Source of the DNA: Candidatus Cloacimonadota bacterium
Lineage (GTDB): Bacteria; Cloacimonadota; Cloacimonadia; Cloacimonadales; WRIO01
Assembly (NCBI GenBank): GCA_017998585.1
Contig: JAGOCT010000001.1
Coordinates: 1-33,276, forward strand
Direction: 5' to 3'
Length of the DNA stretch: 33,276 nucleotides
In this document: one piece after another, positions 24,401-32,976 of the stretch
Layout of the letters: every line of letters begins with the position of its first letter
How positions within the stretch are numbered: position 1 is the first letter of the stretch
Notes under the pieces: model-generated
What the model saw: only the letters and a program-made list of their open reading frames with translations
Databases searched by the model: none
Told to the model about the DNA's origin: nothing
Made by a program: the position numbers and the translations under genes

Positions 24401-24895
24401 ATGAAATTGATTAAGTATATCCTTTTTTCGGTACTAATCATATATTTTCAGGTTCTATTTTTATCGGGAAAATCATTTTTAGGTGCAAGTTTATATCTTC
24501 CGCTTGCACTTGTAATTTATATTTCAATTAAGCTTAATTATATTTCCTGTATGACGATTACTCTGTTTCAAAGCATGATATGGGATGTATTTTGTCCTCA
24601 ATTACTGGGTTTAAATGTAATTCTTAATATTGTTGTTTGTCATCTGGTGTTTATCTATCATTCCAATATTAACAAGGAAAAATTCCTGTCTGTCTTATTT
24701 TCAGTTTTACTGATTAATCTTCTTTATTTCTTTGGTTACTGGCTATATTATATTATCAGCTATCAAAATCCAAATATACTTGTCCTTAGCAGTATTCTGA
24801 GTGTTTTAATCAATACGTTTGCTAATGTGTTTCTCTTATATTTGTTAGTCCTTACAGATAAACTTAAAATCATATTCTATGAAGACGCAAGCTAG
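24401..24895 (+). CDS. mreD: Rod-shape-determining protein MreD
   Basis: The 164-residue protein is nearly all hydrophobic, with five or six membrane helices, and starts with the MreD-like pattern (KYILFSVLIIYFQVLFL). The polar Asp and Pro in SMIWDVFCPQLLG match the conserved D-x-x-x-x-x-x-x-G element of MreD. Position between mreC and mrdA supports the call more than sequence does. It overlaps mrdA by 17 bases. Confidence 0.85.
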   Translation: MKLIKYILFSVLIIYFQVLFLSGKSFLGASLYLPLALVIYISIKLNYISCMTITLFQSMIWDVFCPQLLGLNVILNIVVCHLVFIYHSNINKEKFLSVLFSVLLINLLYFFGYWLYYIISYQNPNILVLSSILSVLINTFANVFLLYLLVLTDKLKIIFYEDAS

Positions 24896-26645
24896 ATTAA
24901 TTATATTATACAGAATCATTCTTGGCATTATATTTCTGGTTTTACTGATTGTTCTTTTTACGCTTCAGATTATTAAAGGAGAACGATATAAGGAAATTGC
25001 AGAACGTAACTACGTTCGAATCAGAAGAATCAATGCTGCACGTGGTGTGATTTATGATGAAAAGCTAAACCCGATTGCTGTTAATAATCCTTCAATCAAT
25101 TTATATTTCAGGCCATTTCTGATCAAAGATAAAGAGAAAATGGCTGATTTCGTTGCCAATAACCTGCCAGTAGAGAAGAAAACTGTAGAAAAACTAATTC
25201 ATGATAACCGTTTTAGATCTTTTAATGAAATTCTCATATATGAGAATATTGATTACAACAAAATGGTGACGATCTCTGAAAATTTAAATTATTATCCTGA
25301 ATTGTTCTTTAAAGTAGAAACCATGAGATCCTATACGCTTCCAAACCATTTTTCTGGTTATGTAGGTCGAATCAATGAAAAAGAATATAACAAGCTCAAA
25401 GAAGAAGAATATTCCATTAATAGTGTCATTGGAAAAACAGGAATAGAAAAGTATTACGAAAGAATTCTTGCCGGAAAGCCCGGTTATGAAGTGATCCAAG
25501 TAGATGCTTATGGTAGAAACCTAAATATCTTCAAAGATAATCTGAATAAAAAACCAGAAAATGGGCTTCATCTGGTATTAAACATTAATCTTGATCTTCA
25601 AAGATATATTGGAACAATCTATCCACGGGAATATGCCGGAGCAATAGTTGTTATGAATCCTAAAACAGGTGGAATTCTTGCGTATAGCAGTTTTCCTGAA
25701 TACGAACAGAACTGGTTTGCTTCAAGAATAACGACCGAACAATGGATTAGTTTGCGGGATAATCCTCAAAAGCCGATGCTGGACAGAGTCATAAATGGCA
25801 CATATCCTCCAGGTTCAACATTTAAAGCCGTTACAGGTTCTTTTGGCCTTGAGAAAAAACTAATCAATCAGGAAACTTTGTTAGCATCATGTGTTGGGGG
25901 ACTCCAGATTGGTAATCGCTTTTTTAAATGCTGGTTTCATGGGGGACATGGCAGAACCAACATTCTTTCAGCACTCAAGGTTTCATGTGACGTCTTTTTT
26001 TATGATTTGTCAAAATTTTTTAAACTCGATGAGTTTAAAGATTTTGTTCAAGCAAACTATCTGATTGACCGGACTGGTGTTGATATTCCTTATGAGAGAA
26101 AGGGATTTTTCCCTGATACAAAATGGTATGCCAAACGATTAGGGAAATATTTCAGCTTACAGGGAAGAAAAGCAAACCTTTCTATTGGTCAGGGAGAAGT
26201 ATTAATGACTCCATTGCAGTTGTGTGCCTATTATGCCGCTATTGCAAATGATGGAATATGGAAAAAACCTCACCTCCTAAAAAAGGCAATAGGACATAAA
26301 TCTTTGAGTTATGAAGAAATTGAAGGACCTGTTGATAAAAAATTACCTGTTTCACCACAGAATCTTAAAATCATTCAGGAAGGTTTATGGCAGGTATGTA
26401 ATGCACCCGGAGGTACAGGCGGTGGTGCCAGAGTGCCAGGTGTTAAGGTCTATGGAAAAACTGGCTCAGCCGAAAATGCGCATGGAGGGCAAACTCATGC
26501 CTGGTTTGCCTGTTATGCAACCTGGGATGAACCGGAACTGGCTGTTGTCGTCTTTATGGAAAATGCAGGGCATGGAGGAAGTATGTCTGCTCCAATAGCC
26601 GGTAAAATAATCAGTTATTATAATTTGAATGTCAGAAATAAATGA
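24879..26645 (+). CDS. mrdA: Penicillin-binding protein 2, elongation transpeptidase
   Basis: PBP2 cross-links peptidoglycan during elongation with RodA. The 588 residues comprise an N-terminal membrane anchor (about 9-31), a pedestal domain with RIRRINAARGVIYDEKLNPI, and a transpeptidase domain. Active-site motifs are STFK (313-316, nucleophile Ser313), SCD (369-371, in place of SxN as usual for PBP2) and KTG (527-529). NLSIGQGEVLMTPLQL (433-448) is also typical. The gene starts within mreD and stops six bases before rodA. Confidence 0.96.
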   Translation: MKTQARLIILYRIILGIIFLVLLIVLFTLQIIKGERYKEIAERNYVRIRRINAARGVIYDEKLNPIAVNNPSINLYFRPFLIKDKEKMADFVANNLPVEKKTVEKLIHDNRFRSFNEILIYENIDYNKMVTISENLNYYPELFFKVETMRSYTLPNHFSGYVGRINEKEYNKLKEEEYSINSVIGKTGIEKYYERILAGKPGYEVIQVDAYGRNLNIFKDNLNKKPENGLHLVLNINLDLQRYIGTIYPREYAGAIVVMNPKTGGILAYSSFPEYEQNWFASRITTEQWISLRDNPQKPMLDRVINGTYPPGSTFKAVTGSFGLEKKLINQETLLASCVGGLQIGNRFFKCWFHGGHGRTNILSALKVSCDVFFYDLSKFFKLDEFKDFVQANYLIDRTGVDIPYERKGFFPDTKWYAKRLGKYFSLQGRKANLSIGQGEVLMTPLQLCAYYAAIANDGIWKKPHLLKKAIGHKSLSYEEIEGPVDKKLPVSPQNLKIIQEGLWQVCNAPGGTGGGARVPGVKVYGKTGSAENAHGGQTHAWFACYATWDEPELAVVVFMENAGHGGSMSAPIAGKIISYYNLNVRNK

Positions 26646-26651
26646 GGTATT

Positions 26652-27869
26652 ATGAAATTCAACTTTGACAGGAATTTTGACTGGTACTTGTTTACAGTTT
26701 GGATGGCATTGGTTGTTTTTGGTATAATTGCTATTTTTACAGCCTCAGCTTCTAAAATTGGTGAAGAAATGGTTCTTAAAAATCATTACTGGAAACAGAT
26801 TATCTGGTTTGTTTTAAGTCTGGGTTTATTTATTTTCATTATGAAAGTGCCATTACCCGTTATCGATATGTTTATATGGCCATTGTACGGACTTACACTT
26901 ATCTTGCTAATTATCGTCTTATTTATGCCACCAGTTAATAACTCCCGAAGTTGGTTGATGTTAGGCGGTTTTCGTTTTCAGCCTTCTGAATTAGCTAAAA
27001 TTGTTATGATTTTATTGATATCGAAACTGATTTCAAAGGAACATATCAGTGAGTATAAAATGCTGACAAAAGCTATTTCTGGTACTATTCTACCAGTGTT
27101 TCTGATTTTACTTGAACCTGATTTCGGTACAACGCTGGTCTTTTGGGGGAGTCTTGTTTTAATGCTTGCTCAGGCAGGTTTTCCGCTTTCTTATATCGTA
27201 GTTTTGATAAGTCCGATAACAGGTATCATATTTTCACTTAACTGGATGTTATTTGTTTTTGTATGTTTTTTACTGATTCTATATTATTACAGAGAGCATT
27301 TTAACTGGGTTTTAATCTCTTTTTCTATTATTTTTAATACTTTTATATTTTTACTTACACCTGTATTTTGGAACAGTTTGAAGGAGTACCAACAAAACAG
27401 AATCATCACTTTTTTTAATCCGATGCATGATCCTTTAGGCGCAGGATATCAGGTGATTCAGGCAAAGATTGCGATTGGTTCTGGTCAGCTTTTTGGAAAA
27501 GGTTTTTTACAGGGAAGCCAGAAAAATATGAATTTTCTGCCTGAACACCATACAGACTTTATTTTCTCTGTTGTAGGCGAAGAATTTGGTTTTATGGGTG
27601 CGTCATTATTGCTGGTGCTTTTCTTTTTGTTTTTTAACAGAATCATTTATCTGATACGGGTTGTTAGTAAAAGAGAGTATAAAATTGCCATTTCTGGTAT
27701 TTTTGGTTATCTGTTATTGCAAACCTTCATCAATATTGGTATGAATCTGGGCGTTTTACCTACTACCGGTATTCCTTTGCCATTTATTAGTTACGGAGGT
27801 TCAAATCTGCTGATTAATTCATTTGCGATTGCGATGATTTTAAAATATTCTGTTTATAAGGTTGTATAA
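26652..27869 (+). CDS. rodA: Peptidoglycan glycosyltransferase RodA (SEDS family)
   Basis: RodA polymerises lipid II for side-wall growth as partner of PBP2. The 405 residues form about ten membrane helices. SEDS markers are present: SRSWLMLGGFRFQPSELAKI near the first third, LLEPDFGTTLVF (with the conserved Asp), GKGFLQGSQKNMNFLPEHHT, FIFSVVGEEFGF and the C-terminal LPTTGIPLPFISYGGSNL. GAGG precedes the ATG and overlaps the mrdA stop. Confidence 0.97.
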   Translation: MKFNFDRNFDWYLFTVWMALVVFGIIAIFTASASKIGEEMVLKNHYWKQIIWFVLSLGLFIFIMKVPLPVIDMFIWPLYGLTLILLIIVLFMPPVNNSRSWLMLGGFRFQPSELAKIVMILLISKLISKEHISEYKMLTKAISGTILPVFLILLEPDFGTTLVFWGSLVLMLAQAGFPLSYIVVLISPITGIIFSLNWMLFVFVCFLLILYYYREHFNWVLISFSIIFNTFIFLLTPVFWNSLKEYQQNRIITFFNPMHDPLGAGYQVIQAKIAIGSGQLFGKGFLQGSQKNMNFLPEHHTDFIFSVVGEEFGFMGASLLLVLFFLFFNRIIYLIRVVSKREYKIAISGIFGYLLLQTFINIGMNLGVLPTTGIPLPFISYGGSNLLINSFAIAMILKYSVYKVV

Positions 27870-27870
27870 C

Positions 27871-28773
27871 ATGAATTCTCTTATTGCAAGTAAATGTATA
27901 TTGGGGGGAGGAGCAGCGCTTGGATATGCTCATATCGGGGCTTTAAAAGCCCTTGAAAATAAGTATGAAGTAAAAGCGATTCTCGGTACAAGTATGGGGG
28001 CAATTATTGGTGCACTTTATGCCTGCCAGTATTCCGCTGATGAGATATGTCAGATTGCAAAAGAAAAGCAGTTTAATAAATTTATTCGTCTCAATCTGAA
28101 TATATTCAGAGAAGGAATTCTAAATACACGCAAGATGTATGACTTTTTTAGTCAGATAACTCATCATAAACGGATTGAAGAGAGTTCGGTAGCTTATGCA
28201 TCTGTCGCATTTGATTTATTGCAAAAAAGAACCGTAATTATCAATCAGGGTAAATTTGCAGATGCGATGATTGCTTCATCAAATCTGCCATTTCTTAATC
28301 AGGCTTATCCTTATCAGGGGGCTCTTTTGGTTGACGGAGGTGTATGTTACCCTTTTCCTCTTGAATTTCAAAACATCTTTCCAGACCAACTTACAAGTAT
28401 TGCTATCAATGTATTGCCACCTATTCAGATAAAACCTGTCTTTTTATCCAATAATATCCCTGCTGATGAAACTAATCATCAAAACAATCTGATTTTTAAT
28501 TCGATGCTGGTTAATCTTTATAATCAGGCAAACCTTGCATTGGATTCTCTGCAACACATTAAACCGGATATCTATGTTAATTGTTTTTCAGAACATCTCA
28601 AAGCATGGGATTTTCATAAAGTAGATGAATTTTTTCATTTAGGATTTCATCAAACAAATCAAATTATTCAGCTTACAACAGAGAAGCATGATTCTCTTCT
28701 TGATGAAATTAGAGACAATACCAGAATACTCATTAAGAAAATTCAAAAGGATTTCTCTTTTAAAAAATTGTGA
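27871..28773 (+). CDS. Patatin-like phospholipase family protein
   Basis: From the ATG at 27871 (300 residues) the hydrolase has the patatin oxyanion loop GGGAALGYAHIGAL (12-25), nucleophile elbow GTSMG with Ser41, and catalytic DGG with Asp155. Family members hydrolyse acyl esters of lipids. This one has no signal peptide, so it probably acts at the inner membrane from the cytoplasm. The frame is open to a TTG at 27862 inside the rodA end, but the ATG one base after the rodA stop is favoured, with AAGG nine bases upstream. The link to the elongation operon is positional. A polar C-terminal half of about 140 residues has no recognised domain. Confidence 0.9.
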   Translation: MNSLIASKCILGGGAALGYAHIGALKALENKYEVKAILGTSMGAIIGALYACQYSADEICQIAKEKQFNKFIRLNLNIFREGILNTRKMYDFFSQITHHKRIEESSVAYASVAFDLLQKRTVIINQGKFADAMIASSNLPFLNQAYPYQGALLVDGGVCYPFPLEFQNIFPDQLTSIAINVLPPIQIKPVFLSNNIPADETNHQNNLIFNSMLVNLYNQANLALDSLQHIKPDIYVNCFSEHLKAWDFHKVDEFFHLGFHQTNQIIQLTTEKHDSLLDEIRDNTRILIKKIQKDFSFKKL

Positions 28774-28841
28774 ATTATATCATGAGTCATACGGCATTAT
28801 TTTGATTATCAACTTAAATCAATCCTATTTAAACTGTTACA

Positions 28842-28870
28842 TTGACAGAAAAAACAGGTTATATTATAAA
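28842..28870 (+). promoter_or_regulatory. Promoter of the UDP-glucose pyrophosphorylase gene
   Basis: TTGACA (28842-28847), a 17-base spacer and TATAAA (28865-28870) form a near-consensus sigma70 promoter, giving a short leader of about 18 bases before the AAAGGAGG ribosome-binding site. Confidence 0.8.
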
Positions 28871-28894
28871 CTGTGAAAAGTAAAGGAGGTTACA

Positions 28895-30244
28895 ATGGGT
28901 AAACAGGATTTATTCGTCAGCAAAATGAAGCAGGAAGGTTTGAATGATATTGTCATAAACACCTTTATATCCTACTTTAATAAACTGCTTAATGGTGAAA
29001 AAGGAAAACTCAGTAAAAATGAGATTAAACAACCTGCAGAAAGTAATATTATTCATTATCATGATCTTAAAAATGAAAAAACAGATTTTCTGTGTAAACT
29101 GGCAGTTATCAAACTGAATGGTGGTTTAGGTACCAGTATGGGCCTAAAAAAAGCCAAGTCCTTATTGCCTGTTAAACAGGGATTAAGCTTTTTAGATATC
29201 ATTGCTCAACAGATTCTTTTTTTAAGGAAAAAATATCATTTCTCTATCCCTGTTTTATTTATGAACAGTTTTAACACTCAGCGTGATACGCTCCAACTGT
29301 TAGACAAGTATCCAGAAATTAAGAAACAATCGTGCCCTTTGGATTTTGTTCAAAATAAGTTTCCTAAAATAAGACAGGATAATTTTGAACCTTTGACGGT
29401 TTCAGAAGAAGCTGCTGGCTGGAATCCTCCTGGACACGGTGATATTTACTCCTGTCTTGTTCAGGAGAAAATTATCGACCAGTTACTGGATTCAGGTATA
29501 GAATACATTTTTGTTTCAAATTCAGACAATTTAGGCGCAATCGCTGATATTAGAATACTCAACTATATGATTGAAAATAAGATACCCTTTATTATGGAAG
29601 TTTGCAACAGAACTGAAATGGATAAAAAAGGAGGGCATCTCGCTGAAACGAAGGATGGACGCTTAATCCTCAGAGAAACAGCCCAATGTCCTGATGATGA
29701 AACTGAGGATTTTCAGAATATCAGTCTTTATCATTATTTTAATACCAATAATCTGTGGATCGATCTAAAAGTCCTTAGAGATAAAATGCAAAGCAATCAT
29801 AATATCCTTGATCTTCCACTGATTATCAATCCAAAAAAGGTAGATAACATACCTGTTTATCAGCTTGAAACTGCTATGGGTTCAGCAATATCTTTGTTTG
29901 AAGGGGCAAAGGCTGTGCTTGTCAACCGTGACCGTTTTGCACCAGTAAAAAAGACACAGGATTTGTTATTGATTTGGTCAGATATCTATGATTTGAAAGA
30001 TGATTTTACGTTGCAAAAAGTAACTGAGATTGATCATCTGCTTGACCTTGACAGTCAATACTATGGCGAAATTGATCAACTTGTAAAACGTTTCCCGACT
30101 ACTCCTCCTTCTTTAAAAGAATGCCAGTCTTTTTCTGTTAAGGGTGATATCAGCTTTGGCAACAATCTTTCTTTCAAAGGAAGCATTACCTTAAAAGCAA
30201 GTCAACCAGCTTATCTTGAAAATATTGAAATTACGAATGAATAA
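28895..30244 (+). CDS. UTP-glucose-1-phosphate uridylyltransferase, eukaryotic-type UDPGP family
   Basis: The enzyme makes UDP-glucose from UTP and glucose-1-phosphate. The 449-residue protein belongs to the UDPGP family rather than the short GalU type: VIKLNGGLGTSMGLKKAKSL (71-90, nucleotide-binding loop), FMNSFNTQRDT, a WNPPGHGDIYSCL segment, and FVSNSDNLGA, which holds the metal-binding Asp. The C-terminal left-handed beta-helix part (GDISFGNNLSFKGSITL) follows. UDP-glucose could feed the glycosyltransferase at 12471 and cell-envelope sugars. It has its own promoter and the canonical AAAGGAGG. No clear terminator follows. Confidence 0.93.
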   Translation: MGKQDLFVSKMKQEGLNDIVINTFISYFNKLLNGEKGKLSKNEIKQPAESNIIHYHDLKNEKTDFLCKLAVIKLNGGLGTSMGLKKAKSLLPVKQGLSFLDIIAQQILFLRKKYHFSIPVLFMNSFNTQRDTLQLLDKYPEIKKQSCPLDFVQNKFPKIRQDNFEPLTVSEEAAGWNPPGHGDIYSCLVQEKIIDQLLDSGIEYIFVSNSDNLGAIADIRILNYMIENKIPFIMEVCNRTEMDKKGGHLAETKDGRLILRETAQCPDDETEDFQNISLYHYFNTNNLWIDLKVLRDKMQSNHNILDLPLIINPKKVDNIPVYQLETAMGSAISLFEGAKAVLVNRDRFAPVKKTQDLLLIWSDIYDLKDDFTLQKVTEIDHLLDLDSQYYGEIDQLVKRFPTTPPSLKECQSFSVKGDISFGNNLSFKGSITLKASQPAYLENIEITNE

Positions 30245-30276
30245 ATTGAAAAGTGAGTAAATATTTTGGCTTTGCA

Positions 30277-30379
30277 TTTATGCTTTTGAATGAAATCAAT
30301 AGCTTGATATCTTTATTTATTCAAAACGCATAAAAAAAACTTGCAAAATATTGGCTGGCAAAAATCTTTGAATAAAGAT
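30277..30379 (+). repeat. Nested palindromes upstream of the TPR gene
   Basis: TTTATGCTTTTGAAT (30277-30291) pairs with 30319-30334 over 15 bp with one bulged base. Inside its loop is ATCAA/TTGAT. A separate perfect ATCTTT-GAAT-AAAGAT hairpin is at 30364-30379, and its bases can also pair with ATCTTTATT near 30309. No T-run follows the long stem on the plus strand, so it is not an ordinary terminator. Confidence 0.55.
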
Positions 30380-30425
30380 GATAATAACGAATTATAAAAA
30401 CGATAAAAATAAAGATGGAGGCAAA

Positions 30426-32042
30426 ATGAAAAAGAGTATAATACTCCTAATCCTTGGATTTCTGATGATTTGCTCGCTGATAGCTAAAACAGAAAAAGTG
30501 GTAATCATTGGTATCGACACAGAAGATCCTGAAAGCAGATATGTCAAAACGATGCTTGAAAAAAGAGATCTTGATGCAGCTTTCAAATCCAGTACCAGCC
30601 TGGAAATGGTTCCTATGAAAGAAAGTGCTAAAGCGCTGAAAGCTGAAAACTTTAAAGGTCTCATGAAAGAAATGGAACCTTCAACGGTTGAAAAAATTGC
30701 CACACAGTTAAATGCCAATATGGCTGTTTGGATGTGGATAATGAAAGAAAACCAAAGCTCATTTATCGTTACAGGTAAAGTAATGAGTATGCGTACCAAA
30801 GAAATGATAAATATCAATTTTACCGTTACCAAAAATAAAGATGAACGTATGCAGTCTGTTAATGATAATCTGTTAAAAAAAATAGCTGATTTTGCATCAA
30901 GTGAAACTAAAAAGATTTTTGATATTGCTGAGCAGAATTTCAATGCTAAAAAATACAAAGAAGCAGAAGAAATGTTTACTCGTCTGCTTGAAATTGATGA
31001 TAAAAACGTAGAAGTTTATTACTTTCTTGGAATGATTAACTATGAAAACAACAAGTTCCCTAAAGCGGTAGAATTCTTTAATAAAACACTTGAATTTGAT
31101 CCAAACCGTGAAAACAGCTTACTCTTTTTGAGTGAAACTTATAAAAAACAAGGTAATCTGGATAAATCAATCGAAACCCTTTCAAAAGTTGCTAATGTGA
31201 AAAATGATGCAAATCTTTGGCTAGCTATTGCGATGATGCACAAAGATAAAAGCAATTTTAAAGCTTCTGAAGAAGCGCTTGATAATGCCTTAAAAATAGA
31301 TACTCAGAATGAAAAAATTCATCTTGTATATGCTGAGTTAACTTATGATAATAAAGAATATGAAAAAGCAATACCACACCTTGAATTTATTACAAACCTA
31401 TATCCTGATAATGAAGAGGTAGGCCGAAAGCTTGCTATTAGCTATCAGAAGACAGGACAGCTCGATAAAGCAGTTGAAAACTATAAATCTTTAATTGCCA
31501 AAGATGCAAACAATACACGTGCTTATCTCAATCTGGGAGCAGCTTACCGTGCAATGTCTTTTGAAAAAGATGCGGCTGCATTTAATAAACTGGCTCTTGA
31601 TACCTACCTAACAGTTCAAAAACTGCTTCCTAACAGTGGTAAAATAGATGTCAGTATTGCGGATATTTATCTAAATATGAATGATCTGACAAAAGCTGAA
31701 AATTATGCAAACTCTGCTATTAAAAAAGATAATAATATTCACGAACCTTATGTTATCTTAGGGATGATCAACCAAAAACGTGGTATTGCCAAACATGGTG
31801 AATTCGTTGACTTACAAAAGAAAACTGACAGTGGGAATCTTTATGGTGCTCAGTTAGATCAGGCAATTAAAAACCGTGATAACGCTAAAGGGGTTGCTAA
31901 CCAATTCTTTAAAAAAGCCGATGAAATGTTAAAAACAGCACGTACTAAAACAGATAATCCTACTACAATCTCTGATATTGACAGTAAAATCCAATCTAAT
32001 AACCAATACATCAATATGACAAAAAAAGATTTCTTCAATTAA
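30426..32042 (+). CDS. Exported TPR protein with TolB-N/CsgG-like N-terminal region
   Basis: From the ATG at 30426 (538 residues), preceded by GGAGG, the product has a signal peptide (MKKSIILLILGFLMICSLIA, likely cut after residue 20). The open frame begins 16 codons earlier, but that part is polar and lacks a ribosome-binding site. Residues about 24-150 form an alpha/beta domain reminiscent of TolB-N or CsgG-like domains (MAVWMWIMKENQSSFIVTGK, then a strand ending RTKEMININF). Residues about 162-460 are tandem TPRs, with patterns such as FNAKKYKEAEEMFTRLLEID and LGMINYENNKFPKAVEFF. The last 80 residues are polar and helical. It probably scaffolds periplasmic or outer-membrane complexes; the partner is unknown. 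A strong terminator follows. Confidence 0.85.
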   Translation: MKKSIILLILGFLMICSLIAKTEKVVIIGIDTEDPESRYVKTMLEKRDLDAAFKSSTSLEMVPMKESAKALKAENFKGLMKEMEPSTVEKIATQLNANMAVWMWIMKENQSSFIVTGKVMSMRTKEMININFTVTKNKDERMQSVNDNLLKKIADFASSETKKIFDIAEQNFNAKKYKEAEEMFTRLLEIDDKNVEVYYFLGMINYENNKFPKAVEFFNKTLEFDPNRENSLLFLSETYKKQGNLDKSIETLSKVANVKNDANLWLAIAMMHKDKSNFKASEEALDNALKIDTQNEKIHLVYAELTYDNKEYEKAIPHLEFITNLYPDNEEVGRKLAISYQKTGQLDKAVENYKSLIAKDANNTRAYLNLGAAYRAMSFEKDAAAFNKLALDTYLTVQKLLPNSGKIDVSIADIYLNMNDLTKAENYANSAIKKDNNIHEPYVILGMINQKRGIAKHGEFVDLQKKTDSGNLYGAQLDQAIKNRDNAKGVANQFFKKADEMLKTARTKTDNPTTISDIDSKIQSNNQYINMTKKDFFN

Positions 32043-32063
32043 TCAGTTGTAACATAATTTATC

Positions 32064-32099
32064 AGGCAGTTCTTCGGAACTGCCTTTTTGTTTTTTTTT
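32064..32099 (+). terminator. Rho-independent terminator after the TPR gene
   Basis: The 9-bp stem 32064-32072/32077-32085 is capped by C(UUCG)G and followed by a long T-rich run (32086-32099). Confidence 0.96.
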
Positions 32100-32139
32100 G
32101 CCAATTAACTGATGATGATTTTATGTATTTTTTCAATTC

Positions 32140-32172
32140 CTTTCCTTATCCTTTCCTTATCCATTCCTTATC
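32140..32172 (-). repeat. Three 11-bp tandem repeats, inverse of the array at 17768
   Basis: CTTTCCTTATC occurs twice (32140-32150, 32151-32161), then CATTCCTTATC (32162-32172). On the minus strand this is GATAAGGAAAG, the same unit and period as the array at 17768-17811. Confidence 0.85.
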
Positions 32173-32346
32173 ACAAATGTTATTGCTATAAATGAATTAA
32201 ATTTGCAAAAATCAATCTGTTTAAGAGATTAATCAATTAAGCCAAAATTATTATTTATCAGTAGCTATTTGTGAAATGGAGCGCAGTATTCCCCTCAATT
32301 GGAGAGTCTGTATAAAAAACCAAAATTCTTTAGGAATTGTCGAGCC

Positions 32347-32366
32347 CCAGATGCGGAAGCGTCTGG
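32347..32366. repeat. Hairpin with GGAA tetraloop
   Basis: CCAGATGC (32347-32354) pairs with GCGTCTGG (32359-32366), one G-T, across GGAA. It follows a smaller AATTC/GAATT stem near 32325-32340. Further on, ACTTCAT/ATGAAGT lies at 32429-32453. Together these give a 200-base structured stretch. Confidence 0.5.
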
Positions 32367-32487
32367 TATATTGTATGTTACAAGTTAAGAGGCGTAGGTG
32401 CGACCGAAAAAAATGCCTTTTTGCACAGACTTCATACCCTAATATCATGAAGTAAAGGATAGCTGATTTCCTGTAAATGTATAAAAG

Positions 32488-32596
32488 GTTTGTAGGGATT
32501 TACGAAATGGAGCGAAGCGTAATGCCACAAATCCGTTCTGACAAAGCGTATAATCATTCGGATGAACGGTGCTACGCTTCGTACATCCTTACAAAC
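32488..32596. repeat. REPIN-like inverted pair of GTAG-palindrome units
   Basis: The left unit (32488-32534, plus) starts GTTTGTAG and folds through GGATTT/AAATCC and TACG/CGTA. The right unit (32560-32596) is oriented on the minus strand, starts GTTTGTAA and folds through GGATG/CATCC. The units share CGAAGCGTA and face each other, so the whole 109 bases can form one long hairpin. GTAG followed by an imperfect palindrome is the layout of REP elements. Confidence 0.55.
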
Positions 32597-32825
32597 AAAT
32601 CCTTAACTTAATGATATCGTGGTTACACCCAGTATTGGGGTTCTGTTGGTCATCCGTAATTCTTTTCCGAAACTATTCGTTTTTCCGTGGTTGATCAGAA
32701 AAGTTCATGCTTATTTTGATGGAAAATTTCTCATTTATTTCTGCACACTTTTCAGAAAACGCCTCTTTTTTAAAACAAAATGAAAAATAATTCTGCCAAA
32801 AAGACAAAATCTGCGTTTCTATCCG

Positions 32826-32871
32826 GGTAATATATATAGAGGGGTGTATCAGAATATATAGAAATATTACC
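32826..32871. repeat. Inverted repeat with internal ATATATAGA direct repeats
   Basis: GGTAATAT (32826-32833) and ATATTACC (32864-32871) flank a 30-base loop that carries ATATATAGA twice. Confidence 0.45.
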
Positions 32872-32878
32872 TTTCTTC

Positions 32879-32934
32879 CGTACTACAAACATCCTGTTTG
32901 TAGTCTTTTCTGTAAGCAGGATGTTCGCAGTACG
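32879..32934. repeat. Long imperfect hairpin with alternative internal stem
   Basis: CGTACT (32879-32884) pairs with AGTACG (32929-32934), and AACATCCTG (32888-32896) with CAGGATGTT (32917-32925). Alternatively ACTACAAAC (32882-32890) pairs with GTTTGTAGT (32896-32904). The two folds exclude each other. Confidence 0.55.
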
Positions 32935-32939
32935 AGATC

Positions 32940-32976
32940 GGATGAACGGCACTCCGTTTCGCTCATCCCTACAAAC
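32940..32976 (-). repeat. REP-like palindrome, second copy
   Basis: On the minus strand the unit starts GTTTGTAG, then folds through GGATGA/TCATCC and an inner ACGG/CCGT stem. It matches the right unit of the 32488-32596 element at most positions. Confidence 0.55.

Noticed and set aside
30392..30958. 188-codon minus-strand frame opposite the TPR gene
   Set aside because: Antisense of a well-supported gene with signal peptide and TPRs; hydrophobic content is a by-product of Lys/Glu-rich codons on the other strand.
32251..32448. 65-codon minus-strand frame in the palindrome island
   Set aside because: It reads through hairpins and has no ribosome-binding site; composition (many Arg, Phe, Trp, Ile) looks like translated repeat.
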